From: Maribacter arcticus
GTDB lineage: Bacteria > Bacteroidota > Bacteroidia > Flavobacteriales > Flavobacteriaceae
Direction: 5' to 3'
Assembly: GCF_900167935.1 (NCBI RefSeq)
Contig: NZ_FUYL01000008.1
Location: 124,001 to 188,000, forward strand
DNA length: 64,000 bases
Below the pieces are notes generated by a model that made no database searches, was not told the origin of the DNA, and saw only the letters and a program-made list of their open reading frames with translations. Shown here piece by piece: positions 8,329 to 18,464 of the stretch (the first letter of the stretch is position 1; every line of letters begins with the position of its first letter). The position numbers and the translations under genes are program-made.

Positions 8329-10419
8329 ATGTTTAGTAATATTTCGAGAACGTTTTTACCCTACAGCCTAATTAGTGGCTACCTTCTTGTATTTTTCCTT
8401 TTCAGTTTATCCTCCAGTACTTTATCAGCTCAAGTTTCAAAAAGAGATAGTTTATTAAAACTATTAAATCAAAGCAAAGTATTACTACATAAAAATTCGA
8501 AGGATACCCTTTATATTAATAACCTTACAATGCTTGCAACTGAATATCGTTTTCATAATTTAGACAGCCTATTATCGTTAAGTAAAGAAGGTCTTACTAT
8601 AAGTAAAAAAGCAGATTATATAAATGGTATAATTACTTCATATTCTAATATAGGCGGTTACTATTCGGACAAAGGTAAAATTGACGAAGCCATTTCATAT
8701 TTTATAAAAGCTTACGAGCTAGCATGTCAATATAATAATCTTCATTTAAAAGTCAGTGCCTTAAATGACCTAGCTAAAGAATACGGTTATAAAGGTGATT
8801 ATGCACTTTCTTTAAAAAGATATTTAGAAGCTATTGAGATTGCAGAAGAATTAGATTATAAAAAATTATTATCAATAGTAAATGAAAACATAGCTCACCT
8901 ATACCTTGAGCAAAAAGATTTTGATCATGCTATGGTTTTCTTTAAAAAAGCGAAAGCAATCAATAAAGAAATCGATAATCCTATTTTCATGGCCGAAACC
9001 ATGAGTAACATAGCTTCTACGTATGCTGAAATGAATGAACTTGAGTATGCTATGTTCAATATCAATACCAGTATAGCCATTTTTGAAAAAGAAAAGATAC
9101 TTGATTGGTTGGCATACTGTTATGAGGTTAAAGGCAAAATTTACTTAAAAAAAGGAAAAAACACTTGGGCTCTTTATTGGTACAAACAAAGTGAGTTACT
9201 ACATCAAGAAATTGAAGATGACAGAGGTGAAATTGATTTGTTAAATGGTATGACCCAAGCCTTTTTAAACCTAAAAAAGGATAGTGTTGCAGAGGTATAT
9301 GCTTTAAATGCGTTTGAATTATCGAAGAAAATAGGCCTACGCACAGGAATAAAGGATTGTACCTACCAATTATTCGAAATTTATAAAAATAAAAAAGAAT
9401 ACGAAAAATCATTATGGTATCATGAAATATATCAAGTAACCTCAGAATCTTTAGCAAAAGCAGGAAATGAAAAGGCTTTAAATATGCTAAAGACGAAAAT
9501 GGAATATGACCAGCAAAAACAACAATTAATATTAGAAAACGAAAAGGCTTTAGCAAAGCGAAATATTTACATCTATGTATTTGTAATTATCCTAATCATC
9601 TTCGCTATAATTGTTTTTATCATACATAGAAACGAACAGACTCAGAAAAAATTAAATTTAGAATTGCGTTCAAATAAATCTGACTTAGAGGAGAAACAGG
9701 CCTATCTCAACGAGTTAAATCAAACTAAGAATAAATTATTTTCTATTATTGGACACGATTTAAGAGGCCCAATTGGTGCCTTTCAAGGTCTTCTAAAGTT
9801 ATTTAAGGAAGGTGAAATGACGAAAGATGAATTCTTAAATTTCGTACCTAAACTTAAAGTAGATATCGATTCTATCTCATTCACTTTAAATAACTTATTA
9901 TCGTGGGGACAAACCCAAATGAATGGTTCTACCACAAGACCTACGACGACTAATCTAGAAGACATCATTGAAGAGAATATGGTGCTTTTATCTGAAATAG
10001 CAGAATCAAAATCTATTAAACTAATTAATAGAGTTGAGGCTAATTGTCAAATTTGGTCAGACCCAAATCAAGTTGATATTATCATTAGAAACTTATTGAG
10101 TAATGCCTTGAAATTTACACCTAATAACGGGCAAATTATTATTGGTGCTATTCAAAAACTAAAAACTTGCGAAATTTACGTGAAGGATAATGGTATGGGT
10201 ATGTCCGAAGAAACTATGGGTAAAATTTTTCGAAAAGATTCTACCCATACCACTTATGGTACAAACGACGAAAAAGGAACAGGCTTAGGTTTGTCTTTAT
10301 GTAAAGAAATGGTTGAGAAAAACAAAGGTAAAATATGGGTTCATAGTGCCCTTGGTAAAGGTTCGAGTTTCTATTTCACCATACCAAGAGTTATAGAGCC
10401 AACTAAAAAGTCTGCTTAA
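8329..10419 (+). CDS. TPR-containing membrane sensor histidine kinase, paralogue of the upstream gene
   Basis: The product is 696 residues with the same architecture as its upstream neighbour. A signal/anchor segment (residues 12-35) precedes a TPR superhelix (about 75-380), a transmembrane segment near 410-430, a coiled coil, and HisKA with H476 in GHDLRGP. HATPase_c has boxes NLLSNALKFTP, DNGMGM and GTGLGL. The conserved segment SWGQTQMNGST parallels HWGKTQMMGSS in the neighbour, so the two are paralogues. The 226-base gap suggests its own promoter. Its stop codon overlaps by three bases the stop of the convergent bshB1 gene. Confidence 0.92.
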   Translation: MFSNISRTFLPYSLISGYLLVFFLFSLSSSTLSAQVSKRDSLLKLLNQSKVLLHKNSKDTLYINNLTMLATEYRFHNLDSLLSLSKEGLTISKKADYINGIITSYSNIGGYYSDKGKIDEAISYFIKAYELACQYNNLHLKVSALNDLAKEYGYKGDYALSLKRYLEAIEIAEELDYKKLLSIVNENIAHLYLEQKDFDHAMVFFKKAKAINKEIDNPIFMAETMSNIASTYAEMNELEYAMFNINTSIAIFEKEKILDWLAYCYEVKGKIYLKKGKNTWALYWYKQSELLHQEIEDDRGEIDLLNGMTQAFLNLKKDSVAEVYALNAFELSKKIGLRTGIKDCTYQLFEIYKNKKEYEKSLWYHEIYQVTSESLAKAGNEKALNMLKTKMEYDQQKQQLILENEKALAKRNIYIYVFVIILIIFAIIVFIIHRNEQTQKKLNLELRSNKSDLEEKQAYLNELNQTKNKLFSIIGHDLRGPIGAFQGLLKLFKEGEMTKDEFLNFVPKLKVDIDSISFTLNNLLSWGQTQMNGSTTRPTTTNLEDIIEENMVLLSEIAESKSIKLINRVEANCQIWSDPNQVDIIIRNLLSNALKFTPNNGQIIIGAIQKLKTCEIYVKDNGMGMSEETMGKIFRKDSTHTTYGTNDEKGTGLGLSLCKEMVEKNKGKIWVHSALGKGSSFYFTIPRVIEPTKKSA

Positions 10420-11132
10420 ATTAAATGTTCTAGCGAGTCGACAGCTATCATTCTTTCAACAGTAAAACCTTCACCATAATCTACACCTACTAAACGACCT
10501 AAGTCTTTAGCCCTGTAATGAACGCTTTCAATAAAAGTTTTACTACTTATAGGTGTCTCTGGCTCATTACTATTAGGATCGTGAAATTGAGAAGTATAAG
10601 CTAAAATGGCATCTGTTTTTACTTCAATGTAATCACTTATATCAACCACAAAATCTGGAGTTAAATTTCTCCATTGTATATAATGGTAAACTAGTTTAGG
10701 TCTCCATTCTACTTGATTCTCCCCTCCTATTTTGGTTTCAATACGCCTTAATCCGCTTAAAAAAGATGCATCACTTACTAATTTGCTTCCCTTACCGTGA
10801 TCGATATGTCTATCATCAATAGCATTGCACAAAACCGTATGAGGTTGGTACTTTCGAATCATTTTAATGATTTCTAATTGATGGGTTTCATCATTGATAA
10901 AAAAACCATCTCTAAATCTTAAATTTTCTCGTACCGCTACACCTAAAACTTTTGCCGCAGCAGCAGATTCCTTATCCCTAATTTCCGCAGAACCTCTTGT
11001 GCCCAATTCGCCACGGGTTAAATCAACTATACCTACTTTTTTACCCAAGGCTATTTCTTTAGCAATTGTACCACCTGCCCCAAGTTCTGCATCATCAGGA
11101 TGCGCTCCAAAAACTAAAATATCCAACTTCAT
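10416..11132 (-). CDS. bshB1: Bacillithiol biosynthesis deacetylase BshB1
   Basis: The product is 238 residues from the ATG of MKLDILVFG; a TTG three codons upstream was rejected. It is a PIG-L/LmbE-fold zinc deacetylase with the metal motif AHPDD at 10-14. The segments DLTRGELGTRGS, ENLRFRDGFF and HYRAKDLGRLVGVDYGEGF are characteristic of BshB1, which converts GlcNAc-malate to GlcN-malate before cysteine is attached in bacillithiol synthesis. The length fits the family. It lies 26 bases downstream of a trans-sulfuration enzyme on the same strand, so the two are probably one operon linked by cysteine metabolism. Confidence 0.92.
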   Translation of the reverse strand: MKLDILVFGAHPDDAELGAGGTIAKEIALGKKVGIVDLTRGELGTRGSAEIRDKESAAAAKVLGVAVRENLRFRDGFFINDETHQLEIIKMIRKYQPHTVLCNAIDDRHIDHGKGSKLVSDASFLSGLRRIETKIGGENQVEWRPKLVYHYIQWRNLTPDFVVDISDYIEVKTDAILAYTSQFHDPNSNEPETPISSKTFIESVHYRAKDLGRLVGVDYGEGFTVERMIAVDSLEHLI

Positions 11133-11158
11133 GATTTCCAATTTGTTACTAATTATGC

Positions 11159-12319
11159 CTATGCTTTATTTTTAATTGCCGCTAAGGCCTGTAATATATC
11201 TTGTATCAAATCTTCAGGTTCTTCAATCCCAACAGAAAAGCGAATCAACCCATCAGCTATACCTTGTTCTGCACGTACCTCTGCACTCATTAATGCATGA
11301 GAAGTTTTAGTAGGTGATAATACTGTACTTTCTACACCAGCTAAACTCATTGAAGATTTTATCAATTTTAAAGATTTTTGAAATAAAGACGCGTCTAAAC
11401 TTGAATTCAACTCGAATGATAACATTCCGCCAAATCCTTTCATTTGTTTCTTTGCAATTTCATGGTCTTCATGCGTAGGTAAACCAGGATAATAAACCCT
11501 TTCTATGTCTTTATTTTCTTGAAGAAAATTGGCCATAGCTAGCGCATTCTCATTTTGGGCTCTTACCCGTATACCCATAGTCTTCATACTTCTTTCTAAT
11601 AGCCAAACGGTATAATCACTTAGGCTACCACCAAAGTTTTTTGCCAGATTAAAAATACGTTCCATATTATCCGCAGTAGAAGCTACAGCACCGGCACAAA
11701 TATCAGAATGACCACCCATGTATTTCGTCGCGCTATGAATAACAATATCAATTCCAAAATCAATAGGATTTTGATTTACAGGGCTGGCAAATGTATTATC
11801 AATCATAGTTACTAACCCATGCTTCTTCGCTATTGTTGCTACCGCCTTCAAATCTGTAATCGTTAATAATGGATTTGATGGTGTCTCTATATAAATAACT
11901 TTGGTGTTCTCTTTAATTTGTGCCTCAAAAGCTTCTGCCTTCCATCCTTCGGTAAAGGAATATTCAATGCCATATTTACTAAATTCTTCATTCACCAAGT
12001 TATACGTACCACCATATAGTGTTTGCTGTAATACTACATGATCACCTGCCTTCAAAAATGCCATTAATGCTGTACTAACCGCTGCCATGCCGCTGCCAAA
12101 AATAAGTGCAGCTTCTGTATGCTCTAAAGCCGCGATTTTCTTGCAAAGTCCTTCTTGATTTGGTGTATTAAAATATCTTGGATAACGTTTTACATCTACA
12201 TCCTCATATGCATATGATGTACTCATGTAAAGTGGCGATATTGCCCCGCTGTGCTGTTTATCTTCTAATTCACCTACGTGTGTACATATCGTATTCAAAC
12301 CTTTATTTTGTGCTTTCAT
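11159..12319 (-). CDS. Trans-sulfuration PLP enzyme (cystathionine gamma-synthase / gamma-lyase type)
   Basis: The product is 386 residues of the Cys/Met metabolism PLP family. Visible motifs are SPLYMSTSYAYED near the N-terminus, FGSGMAAVST (phosphate site), YGGTYN, ETPSNPLL, DNTFASP and the PLP-lysine motif HSATKYMGGH. The C-terminal VGIEEPEDLIQDI is typical. The family includes MetB, MetC, cystathionine gamma-lyase and methionine gamma-lyase, which cannot be separated reliably by eye. Location immediately upstream of bshB1 suggests a role in the cysteine supply for bacillithiol. Confidence 0.88.
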   Translation of the reverse strand: MKAQNKGLNTICTHVGELEDKQHSGAISPLYMSTSYAYEDVDVKRYPRYFNTPNQEGLCKKIAALEHTEAALIFGSGMAAVSTALMAFLKAGDHVVLQQTLYGGTYNLVNEEFSKYGIEYSFTEGWKAEAFEAQIKENTKVIYIETPSNPLLTITDLKAVATIAKKHGLVTMIDNTFASPVNQNPIDFGIDIVIHSATKYMGGHSDICAGAVASTADNMERIFNLAKNFGGSLSDYTVWLLERSMKTMGIRVRAQNENALAMANFLQENKDIERVYYPGLPTHEDHEIAKKQMKGFGGMLSFELNSSLDASLFQKSLKLIKSSMSLAGVESTVLSPTKTSHALMSAEVRAEQGIADGLIRFSVGIEEPEDLIQDILQALAAIKNKA

Positions 12320-12589
12320 TTCAAAAAATTATAAAGATTAAAGGTAAGAAAATAGTATGTAAAGAATTTTGATATATGAACATAAGGTTTACAAACTATA
12401 AAAAATATTCACGACACTTTAATACAATCATATGACAATAATATATTAATGTATTTAAAAATAAGCGTGTATCAATTTTCTCTTTAAATGAAAAATAATA
12501 TCTTAATTTTTTTGTTCATAGTTTTACATATAATTATAACCCAAAGTTAAAGACCACGATAGTTTTATAAATAACTACAACCTTAATTT

Positions 12590-13861
12590 ATGAAAGCTAG
12601 CAAATTAATATATATCACTTTTATTTTTATTTCATTTATTGCCTGTAAGAATCAAAAACCTATAGCTAAAGGTTATCAAGGTCAAGGCAAGAGTGCTGTA
12701 GTTTCTACATTATCTAAGCCAGTACAAAAACAGTGGAAAGGTATTTGGTCTTTAGATGAGGACAACCTATTCTTTAGTAATGATTTTGAAAGCGGTCGAT
12801 TAAATGGCATCACTTCAGATGGTGATAATCATTATACAGTATTGATTACAGCCGAGAATACGCCTGTTAATGTTAGCCCATGGTATGCATTTAAGGTTTG
12901 GTCTAAGAACCCTCGAACCATAACTATTAAAATGACCTATCAAGATTCTAGAAGTAGATATTACCCGAAAATCAGCTTAGATGGTGAAAATTTTAAGGCT
13001 GTAGATAGTATAAATTTTAAAGCTATAAATAATGGCTCTGGAACATTCGGCATTAATGCCGCCCCAGAGTTTGTAGAAATAAAAGTTAATGTTGGTGAAA
13101 ACCCAACTTATATTACTGCTCAAGAACTATATGGCTCAACCAGAGTGAAAAAGTGGATTGATTCTTTATCTACAAAAAACTATATCTCCAATTATAAAAT
13201 TGGAGAGAGTAGAGAGAAAAGATCCATGAATTTAATGGAGGTCAGTAATGGTACTCACAAAAAAGCGGTAATGGTAATTTCAAGACAACACCCACCTGAG
13301 GTTACGGGCTTTTTAGCCATGAAATCTTTTATTGAAACCCTTACTGGAGATACGCCAAAAGCTCAAAAATTTAAAGACAATTTTGATTTATTTGTTGTCC
13401 CCTTGATGAACCCTGATGGAGTAGATAACGGTAATTGGCGCCACAATATGGGTGGCATTGACCTTAATAGAGATTGGCAAGATTTTAATCAACCAGAAAC
13501 TAGAAGTGTTAGAGATTTTCTTATAAAAAAAGAGGCCGAAGGATATGAGTTTGTTTTTGGAGCCGATTTTCATTCTACGTGGGATGATATTTATTACCCA
13601 ATAGATTCTACCATTATTGGCGAAAAAGGAGATATCGTTTTTAACTGGATAGAAAACATTACTAAACGCCTGCCACAAAAACACACAAATATTAAACCTT
13701 CAACAGAAATAAAACCCACCATGGTATCTCGTAATTACTTTTACGTTAACCATGGCATGCCTGCTATTGTTTTTGAATTAGGCGATAATACCCCAAGAGA
13801 CTTTCTAAAATTAAAAGGTAAAGTAGCCGCAGAAGAATTAATGGATTTGCTATTAGAGTAA
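12590..13861 (+). CDS. M14 family zinc carboxypeptidase lipoprotein
   Basis: The product is 423 residues. The lipobox SFIAC at 15-19 marks a lipoprotein. An N-terminal beta-sandwich-like domain (about 45-180) precedes an M14 catalytic domain of the cytosolic carboxypeptidase-like branch. The zinc motif is H234-P-P-E237, followed by NPDGVDNGNWRHN, DLNRDW and the third ligand H328 in ADFHST. The catalytic glutamate is E396 in VFELGDN. The ligand set is complete, so it is predicted to be active. It is convergent with and abuts the cytochrome c biogenesis gene. Confidence 0.88.
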   Translation: MKASKLIYITFIFISFIACKNQKPIAKGYQGQGKSAVVSTLSKPVQKQWKGIWSLDEDNLFFSNDFESGRLNGITSDGDNHYTVLITAENTPVNVSPWYAFKVWSKNPRTITIKMTYQDSRSRYYPKISLDGENFKAVDSINFKAINNGSGTFGINAAPEFVEIKVNVGENPTYITAQELYGSTRVKKWIDSLSTKNYISNYKIGESREKRSMNLMEVSNGTHKKAVMVISRQHPPEVTGFLAMKSFIETLTGDTPKAQKFKDNFDLFVVPLMNPDGVDNGNWRHNMGGIDLNRDWQDFNQPETRSVRDFLIKKEAEGYEFVFGADFHSTWDDIYYPIDSTIIGEKGDIVFNWIENITKRLPQKHTNIKPSTEIKPTMVSRNYFYVNHGMPAIVFELGDNTPRDFLKLKGKVAAEELMDLLLE

Positions 13862-13862
13862 A

Positions 13863-16800
13863 TTACTCCCTAAAATTTACTTTGTATCTCCAATAACTAA
13901 TTCCTCCTAATACTAAAACACCAGCCACTAAGTAATAGATGAACATAGGCGTAATTACCTGTGCGCCACTAGCGTAACTATGTAAACCTGCCAAGTAAAA
14001 GTTAACTCCGAAATAGGTCATCATAATACTACCAAAGGCCACAACACTCATAAAATTAAAGGTCCATTTTCCTCTTAAACCAGGTACTAAACGGGTGTGT
14101 ATAACAAAGGCGTATATCATAATAGAAATAAGAGCCCAAGTTTCTTTAGGATCCCAACCCCAATAACGACCCCAACTTTCATTTGCCCATTGCCCTCCTA
14201 AAAAGTTACCAATGGTCAGCATAACAAGCCCAGTGGTAATAGCCAATTCAGTTATAATGGTCAATTCTTTAATATTGATTGCCATACGTTCCTTATTCTT
14301 TTTCGTAGTCAATATCATTAGAATTAGCGAAACTAGCCCCAATATCATACCAACGGTTAAAGGACCATAACTACCCACAATTACAGCAACGTGAATCATT
14401 AGCCAGTAACTATCTAAAACAGGTTGTAAATTAGCAATTGATGGATCTATCCAACTTTGGTGTGCAATCCATAATAACATCGCAGTAACGAAGGCCGTAG
14501 CAGCAAAGGTCATATCACTCTTACGCCCTAAAGCCAAACCGATACCCATAGTAGACCAAGCAACATATAAAATGCTTTCATAAGCATCACTCCATGGTGC
14601 ATGGCCAGAAATATACCAACGCAAAGCTAAACCAGCTGTATGCCATAAAAAGAACATAATTATCGTTCCTTTAAAGAAATAAATGGCCACTCGCCATATA
14701 GAGCGATCTTTAAATATTTGAAAAATAAGTGTAAAAAACATTAATAAGCCTACCAAAGCATAGTACTTATACAACCTATTAAAAATATCTAATCGATTAT
14801 AAATTACCTCTGTATTCACTTTGTTTTGTGATGGTAATACTTCACTACCATGATTCAACTGGTTTTGTTGAAACGCTGCCAATAATTTATCCGCTTGTTC
14901 ATAATCACCAGTCTCTTGCGCTTTACCCAAAGTCATTAGATAATAAGGCATGGCATTTTTTACGAAATTGGCATAGAGAGAATCCCTTATCTCATACTGC
15001 CCTCCCCTATATTCTATGGCCGAAATCCATTTGTTATTCTCATCATCTAATAATGGAAATATTTTAACAATATCTTGACCTAATGCTTGGTTCAATAAAC
15101 TCAATCGAATATTGGCATCTTTAAAATCTTGTTGAAATTTATTCGGATTGGTTGTAGACGTTGCCTCAACTAAGTAAGGCTCTAACTTATACTGCCCTTT
15201 TTCATCAAAAAAATCGGTTGCTTTCACATATTTCTGTCCAGATGGAATTCCGATTATTTTCCTGATACTATCATTCTGAGCTTTTTTATCCAAAGCGATA
15301 AACTCTGTATTATACCACACAGCAGGATTCATCATCATCGATAGTAAGATCTGGTCAGAATTATAATCTAAATAGGTATCCTTAAGACTTAATTTTCGAA
15401 GTAGTTCTGATGAAAAGGTATTAATAGGCTTCATTCGCCCTCCATCATCTTGTATGACTAATTTCCCGAATTTATCAGCATGCTCTTTACCTACCATACT
15501 TACTTTCAGTAAAGAATCGATTTGCATTTTACTAGGCGTAGGCTGATGACCATGACCGTCATCAACAGAATGTTGTTCTTGAGCATAAGTAGAAAAAGAG
15601 AATGCCATTAAAAGTGCGATAGCTCCAAACATCTTTTTCTTCTTTACTTTAATCTTATCTAAAGATTCAGCTAAATCTCTAAAACGCGTTTTACCAAAAA
15701 ACATAATACCCATTAAACCTATATACAATAGAAAATAACCAATGTACGTAATCCAAGTACCCCAGAAATCATGGTTTACAGATAACGTTGTTCCTTTTTC
15801 ATCAGGATCAAAACCGGATTGAAAGAAACGATACCCTTCATGGTCTAAAACATGATTCATGAAAATATCATAATCGAAAGGACGTTCATCGGCAATAGTT
15901 ACCCTACTCATAAAAGAAGCATAACCTTTTTCTGTACCAGGATATTTCTCAGCAATAAAATCATTCAATTTAATTCCGAAAGGCAATTCATAGACCTTTG
16001 AACCATACCGAACGGAAAAATCTAGCCCACCTACTTTTATTTTTTCACTAAAATCTGATGGCCCCTTACCTCCTAAAGCTTTAACCCGTTTGGTTTCACC
16101 ATTTGCAGAAACATCAAGTATCATTGCATCTTGGTCAAATTTAGTTTTCTCAACAACAGGAATTTCAACAATGCCATATGACCCGCGAATTAAAGAATCT
16201 GGCATTACAAATTGCATACCAGCAGTATTATAAAGCGAACGTAATTGTAAAGGCTGTAAACTATCTTTAACCAAGGTGCCCTGAAATTGGTCTGCCATTC
16301 TCATAAAATTACCTTCGAATGGAGCGAATATCTGATAAATAGAATCCGTTGTCTTTATATTAATGGCACCTTCCGTATTATTGTTCAAAGCAAATAGTAC
16401 ATTGTGTATACTAGCAACTTTACCATCTTCTAGATAATGCTCATGACGTTGACCGTCACCAGCTTCAACAATTTTCAGGTAGTTATTTCCTTCTGGGTCA
16501 GGCAAAAGGCCCTCCTTCGCACCTGAAATAAAATCAACATAAGAAACTTTAAAATCTTTCCCATTAAAGTCTTCCTTCCATGGTAAGTTAGATTTTATAG
16601 CTTCAGAAGTAACAATCAAATTATCTTCCAATACTTTTCTGCGTGGTTCTCCATCAATATCACCATCAACATACACCGTTAAATAGGTTTTATCGGAATA
16701 AAACACCTTTTCTGTTTTTCCTTCACGAATCGGCATCATCCCTTCAAAACTTATATATCTGGTTACAAAAGCCCCAATAATAATTAACACCCAAGAAAGG

Positions 16801-17048
16801 TGAAGAACAAGAACTGGCCATTTTTCTAATCGAAACAAACGATATCTAGACATGTTTCCAAGAAAATTAATAACGAAGAATACCATTATGACTTCGAACC
16901 ATAAAGCATTATAAATCCAAATACGTGCGGTTTCTGTACTGTACCAACTTTCTATGAAAGTACCGAATGCCATTGCAGTTGCAAAAACAATAAACAGAAT
17001 AGACATTAAACGAGTAGAAAAGAATATTTTTTTGAACATTTCCGTCAT
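13863..17048 (-). CDS. ccsA: Fused cytochrome c biogenesis protein (ResB-CcsA type)
   Basis: About 1061 residues combine both System II haem-handling subunits. The N-terminal half is ResB/Ccs1-like, with transmembrane segments near the N-terminus (MSILFIVFATAMAFGTFIES) and a large extracytoplasmic domain. A transmembrane segment at about 440-460 is followed by a second extracytoplasmic region. The C-terminal third is CcsA, with the WWD haem signature WGRYWGWDPKETW and histidines in LWHTAG, IHVAV and IHTRLVPG. The protein moves haem across the membrane and attaches it to apocytochromes c. The start is ATG 17048 (MTEMFKK); ATG 17039 (MFKK) is equally plausible and a TTG at 17078 is unlikely. 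Confidence 0.93.
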   Translation of the reverse strand: MTEMFKKIFFSTRLMSILFIVFATAMAFGTFIESWYSTETARIWIYNALWFEVIMVFFVINFLGNMSRYRLFRLEKWPVLVLHLSWVLIIIGAFVTRYISFEGMMPIREGKTEKVFYSDKTYLTVYVDGDIDGEPRRKVLEDNLIVTSEAIKSNLPWKEDFNGKDFKVSYVDFISGAKEGLLPDPEGNNYLKIVEAGDGQRHEHYLEDGKVASIHNVLFALNNNTEGAINIKTTDSIYQIFAPFEGNFMRMADQFQGTLVKDSLQPLQLRSLYNTAGMQFVMPDSLIRGSYGIVEIPVVEKTKFDQDAMILDVSANGETKRVKALGGKGPSDFSEKIKVGGLDFSVRYGSKVYELPFGIKLNDFIAEKYPGTEKGYASFMSRVTIADERPFDYDIFMNHVLDHEGYRFFQSGFDPDEKGTTLSVNHDFWGTWITYIGYFLLYIGLMGIMFFGKTRFRDLAESLDKIKVKKKKMFGAIALLMAFSFSTYAQEQHSVDDGHGHQPTPSKMQIDSLLKVSMVGKEHADKFGKLVIQDDGGRMKPINTFSSELLRKLSLKDTYLDYNSDQILLSMMMNPAVWYNTEFIALDKKAQNDSIRKIIGIPSGQKYVKATDFFDEKGQYKLEPYLVEATSTTNPNKFQQDFKDANIRLSLLNQALGQDIVKIFPLLDDENNKWISAIEYRGGQYEIRDSLYANFVKNAMPYYLMTLGKAQETGDYEQADKLLAAFQQNQLNHGSEVLPSQNKVNTEVIYNRLDIFNRLYKYYALVGLLMFFTLIFQIFKDRSIWRVAIYFFKGTIIMFFLWHTAGLALRWYISGHAPWSDAYESILYVAWSTMGIGLALGRKSDMTFAATAFVTAMLLWIAHQSWIDPSIANLQPVLDSYWLMIHVAVIVGSYGPLTVGMILGLVSLILMILTTKKNKERMAINIKELTIITELAITTGLVMLTIGNFLGGQWANESWGRYWGWDPKETWALISIMIYAFVIHTRLVPGLRGKWTFNFMSVVAFGSIMMTYFGVNFYLAGLHSYASGAQVITPMFIYYLVAGVLVLGGISYWRYKVNFRE

Positions 17049-17174
17049 TGAAGCAAGGCGTTGATTTCCAAGATGCAAAAATAAGGTCTTTTCATCATTT
17101 ATGTGTGTCTTTTATTGCTTTAAAACAACATAGAAACTGTTAATATTAATATAACACTACTACAATAAACTTTG

Positions 17175-17182
17175 TATTTTTG
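17175..17182 (+). promoter_or_regulatory. Possible -7 box (TATTTTTG)
   Basis: TATTTTTG matches the Bacteroidota -7 consensus TANNTTTG but lies only four bases before the ATG of the DUF2520 gene, and no TTG is found at about 19 bases upstream. If used, the transcript would be nearly leaderless. Confidence 0.35.
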
Positions 17183-17186
17183 CGGC

Positions 17187-17951
17187 ATGATATCGGTCGT
17201 TATAGTTGGAACAGGTAATGTCGCCCAAAATCTTTTTCAGGCTTTTGATAAAGTGGCCGATGTGGAGATAAAACAGGTACTAGGCAGAAATAAAAATCAC
17301 TTAGCATTTGCCAAGGATAAAGTATTCATTAGCACCGATTTTAAAAAGATACCATCAGCAGACATTTATATATTAGCAGTATCAGACGATTCTATTGGTG
17401 TAGTAGCCGAAAAATTCAAAGATAGCAATGGGTTAATTGTCCATACATCAGGTGCAACATCTTTAGAGGTTTTAAGTAAATGTAATCGAACCGGAATATT
17501 TTATCCTTTACAGACATTCACAAAGGGTAAAATTATCTCCTTTGATGATATTCCAATGTGTATTGAAGCGAAGAATGAAAAGGACTTTGAACTTTTGCTA
17601 AATTTAGGAAAAACACTAAGCAATACCGTTATCGAGGTAAGTTCTGAACAACGTAAAATTTTACATGTGGCTGCAGTATTTGTAAATAATTTCACCAACT
17701 ACATGTATACTATTGGCGCAGATATTTGCACAGAAAACAATATCGATTTTAAACTATTACAACCGTTAATAAAAGAAACTGCTGCTAAACTTGATGATTT
17801 AACCCCATACCAATCGCAGACAGGGCCAGCAAAACGCGGCGACCAAAAAACATTACAAAAGCATTTACAATTAATTAAAAACACACATCAAAGGGAGCTT
17901 TATACCCTTTTAAGCAACGCAATTAAAGAGAAACATGGAAAAGAGTTATAA
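17187..17951 (+). CDS. Rossmann-fold / DUF2520 protein
   Basis: The product is 254 residues from the ATG (a TTG five codons upstream was rejected). An N-terminal dinucleotide-binding fold (VVIVGTGNVAQNL, residues 4-16) is followed by LAVSDDSI and VHTSGATSLEVL, and a helical DUF2520 domain from about 130 with FYPLQTFTKGK before it. This resembles the F420-dependent NADP oxidoreductase fold, but the substrate is unknown. Its last 17 bases overlap the next gene, which is strong evidence for translational coupling with the KdsC-like phosphatase and Maf. Confidence 0.85.
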   Translation: MISVVIVGTGNVAQNLFQAFDKVADVEIKQVLGRNKNHLAFAKDKVFISTDFKKIPSADIYILAVSDDSIGVVAEKFKDSNGLIVHTSGATSLEVLSKCNRTGIFYPLQTFTKGKIISFDDIPMCIEAKNEKDFELLLNLGKTLSNTVIEVSSEQRKILHVAAVFVNNFTNYMYTIGADICTENNIDFKLLQPLIKETAAKLDDLTPYQSQTGPAKRGDQKTLQKHLQLIKNTHQRELYTLLSNAIKEKHGKEL

Positions 17952-18462
17952 AGAGTATTTAAAGGACATTACGACATTTGTTTTTGATGTTGATGGGGTT
18001 TTCACTGATGGAAGTCTTTTAATTACAACTGATGGTGAAATGCTTCGTAAAATGAGCGTTAAAGATGGTTATGCTTTGAAAGTTGCACTTAATAAAGGGT
18101 ATAATGTGTGTATTATAACCGGTGGAACAAATGAAGGAGTTCGTAGGAGATTAAAAGGACTTGGAGTAACAGATATTTATATGGGTGCCCATCATAAAAT
18201 TGATGCATTAGAAGAGTATATGGACATCTATCATATAGATGCCGAAAACATTTTATATATGGGCGACGACATACCAGACATTCCACCAATGAAAGTGGTG
18301 GCCTTGGCTACATGTCCTCAAAACGCCGTTGCTGAAGTTAAAAACATAAGTAATTATATATCACATATTAATGGCGGTCATGGTTGTGTTCGTGATGTCA
18401 TAGAACAAGTATTAAAGGTTAAAGGTGATTGGATGAGTCACTTTAGCGCTGCAAACGATTAA
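17935..18462 (+). CDS. kdsC: KdsC-like HAD phosphatase
   Basis: The product is 175 residues of the C0-type HAD family that contains KdsC, which dephosphorylates KDO-8-phosphate for lipopolysaccharide core synthesis. The catalytic DxD is D18/D20 in FDVDGVFTDG, motif II is ITGGTN, the conserved Lys is in AHHKIDAL, and motif IV is MGDDIPD. The C-terminal GGHGCVRDVIE is typical of the tetrameric KdsC group. It overlaps the DUF2520 gene by 17 bases and is two bases from maf. The exact substrate is inferred from family membership. Confidence 0.85.
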   Translation: MEKSYKEYLKDITTFVFDVDGVFTDGSLLITTDGEMLRKMSVKDGYALKVALNKGYNVCIITGGTNEGVRRRLKGLGVTDIYMGAHHKIDALEEYMDIYHIDAENILYMGDDIPDIPPMKVVALATCPQNAVAEVKNISNYISHINGGHGCVRDVIEQVLKVKGDWMSHFSAAND

Positions 18463-18464
18463 TT

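Noticed and set aside
9128-9556. Minus-strand open frame of 142 codons inside the second TPR kinase
   Set aside because: Leu/Phe/His-rich antisense translation with no domain; the plus-strand kinase frame is continuous and certain.
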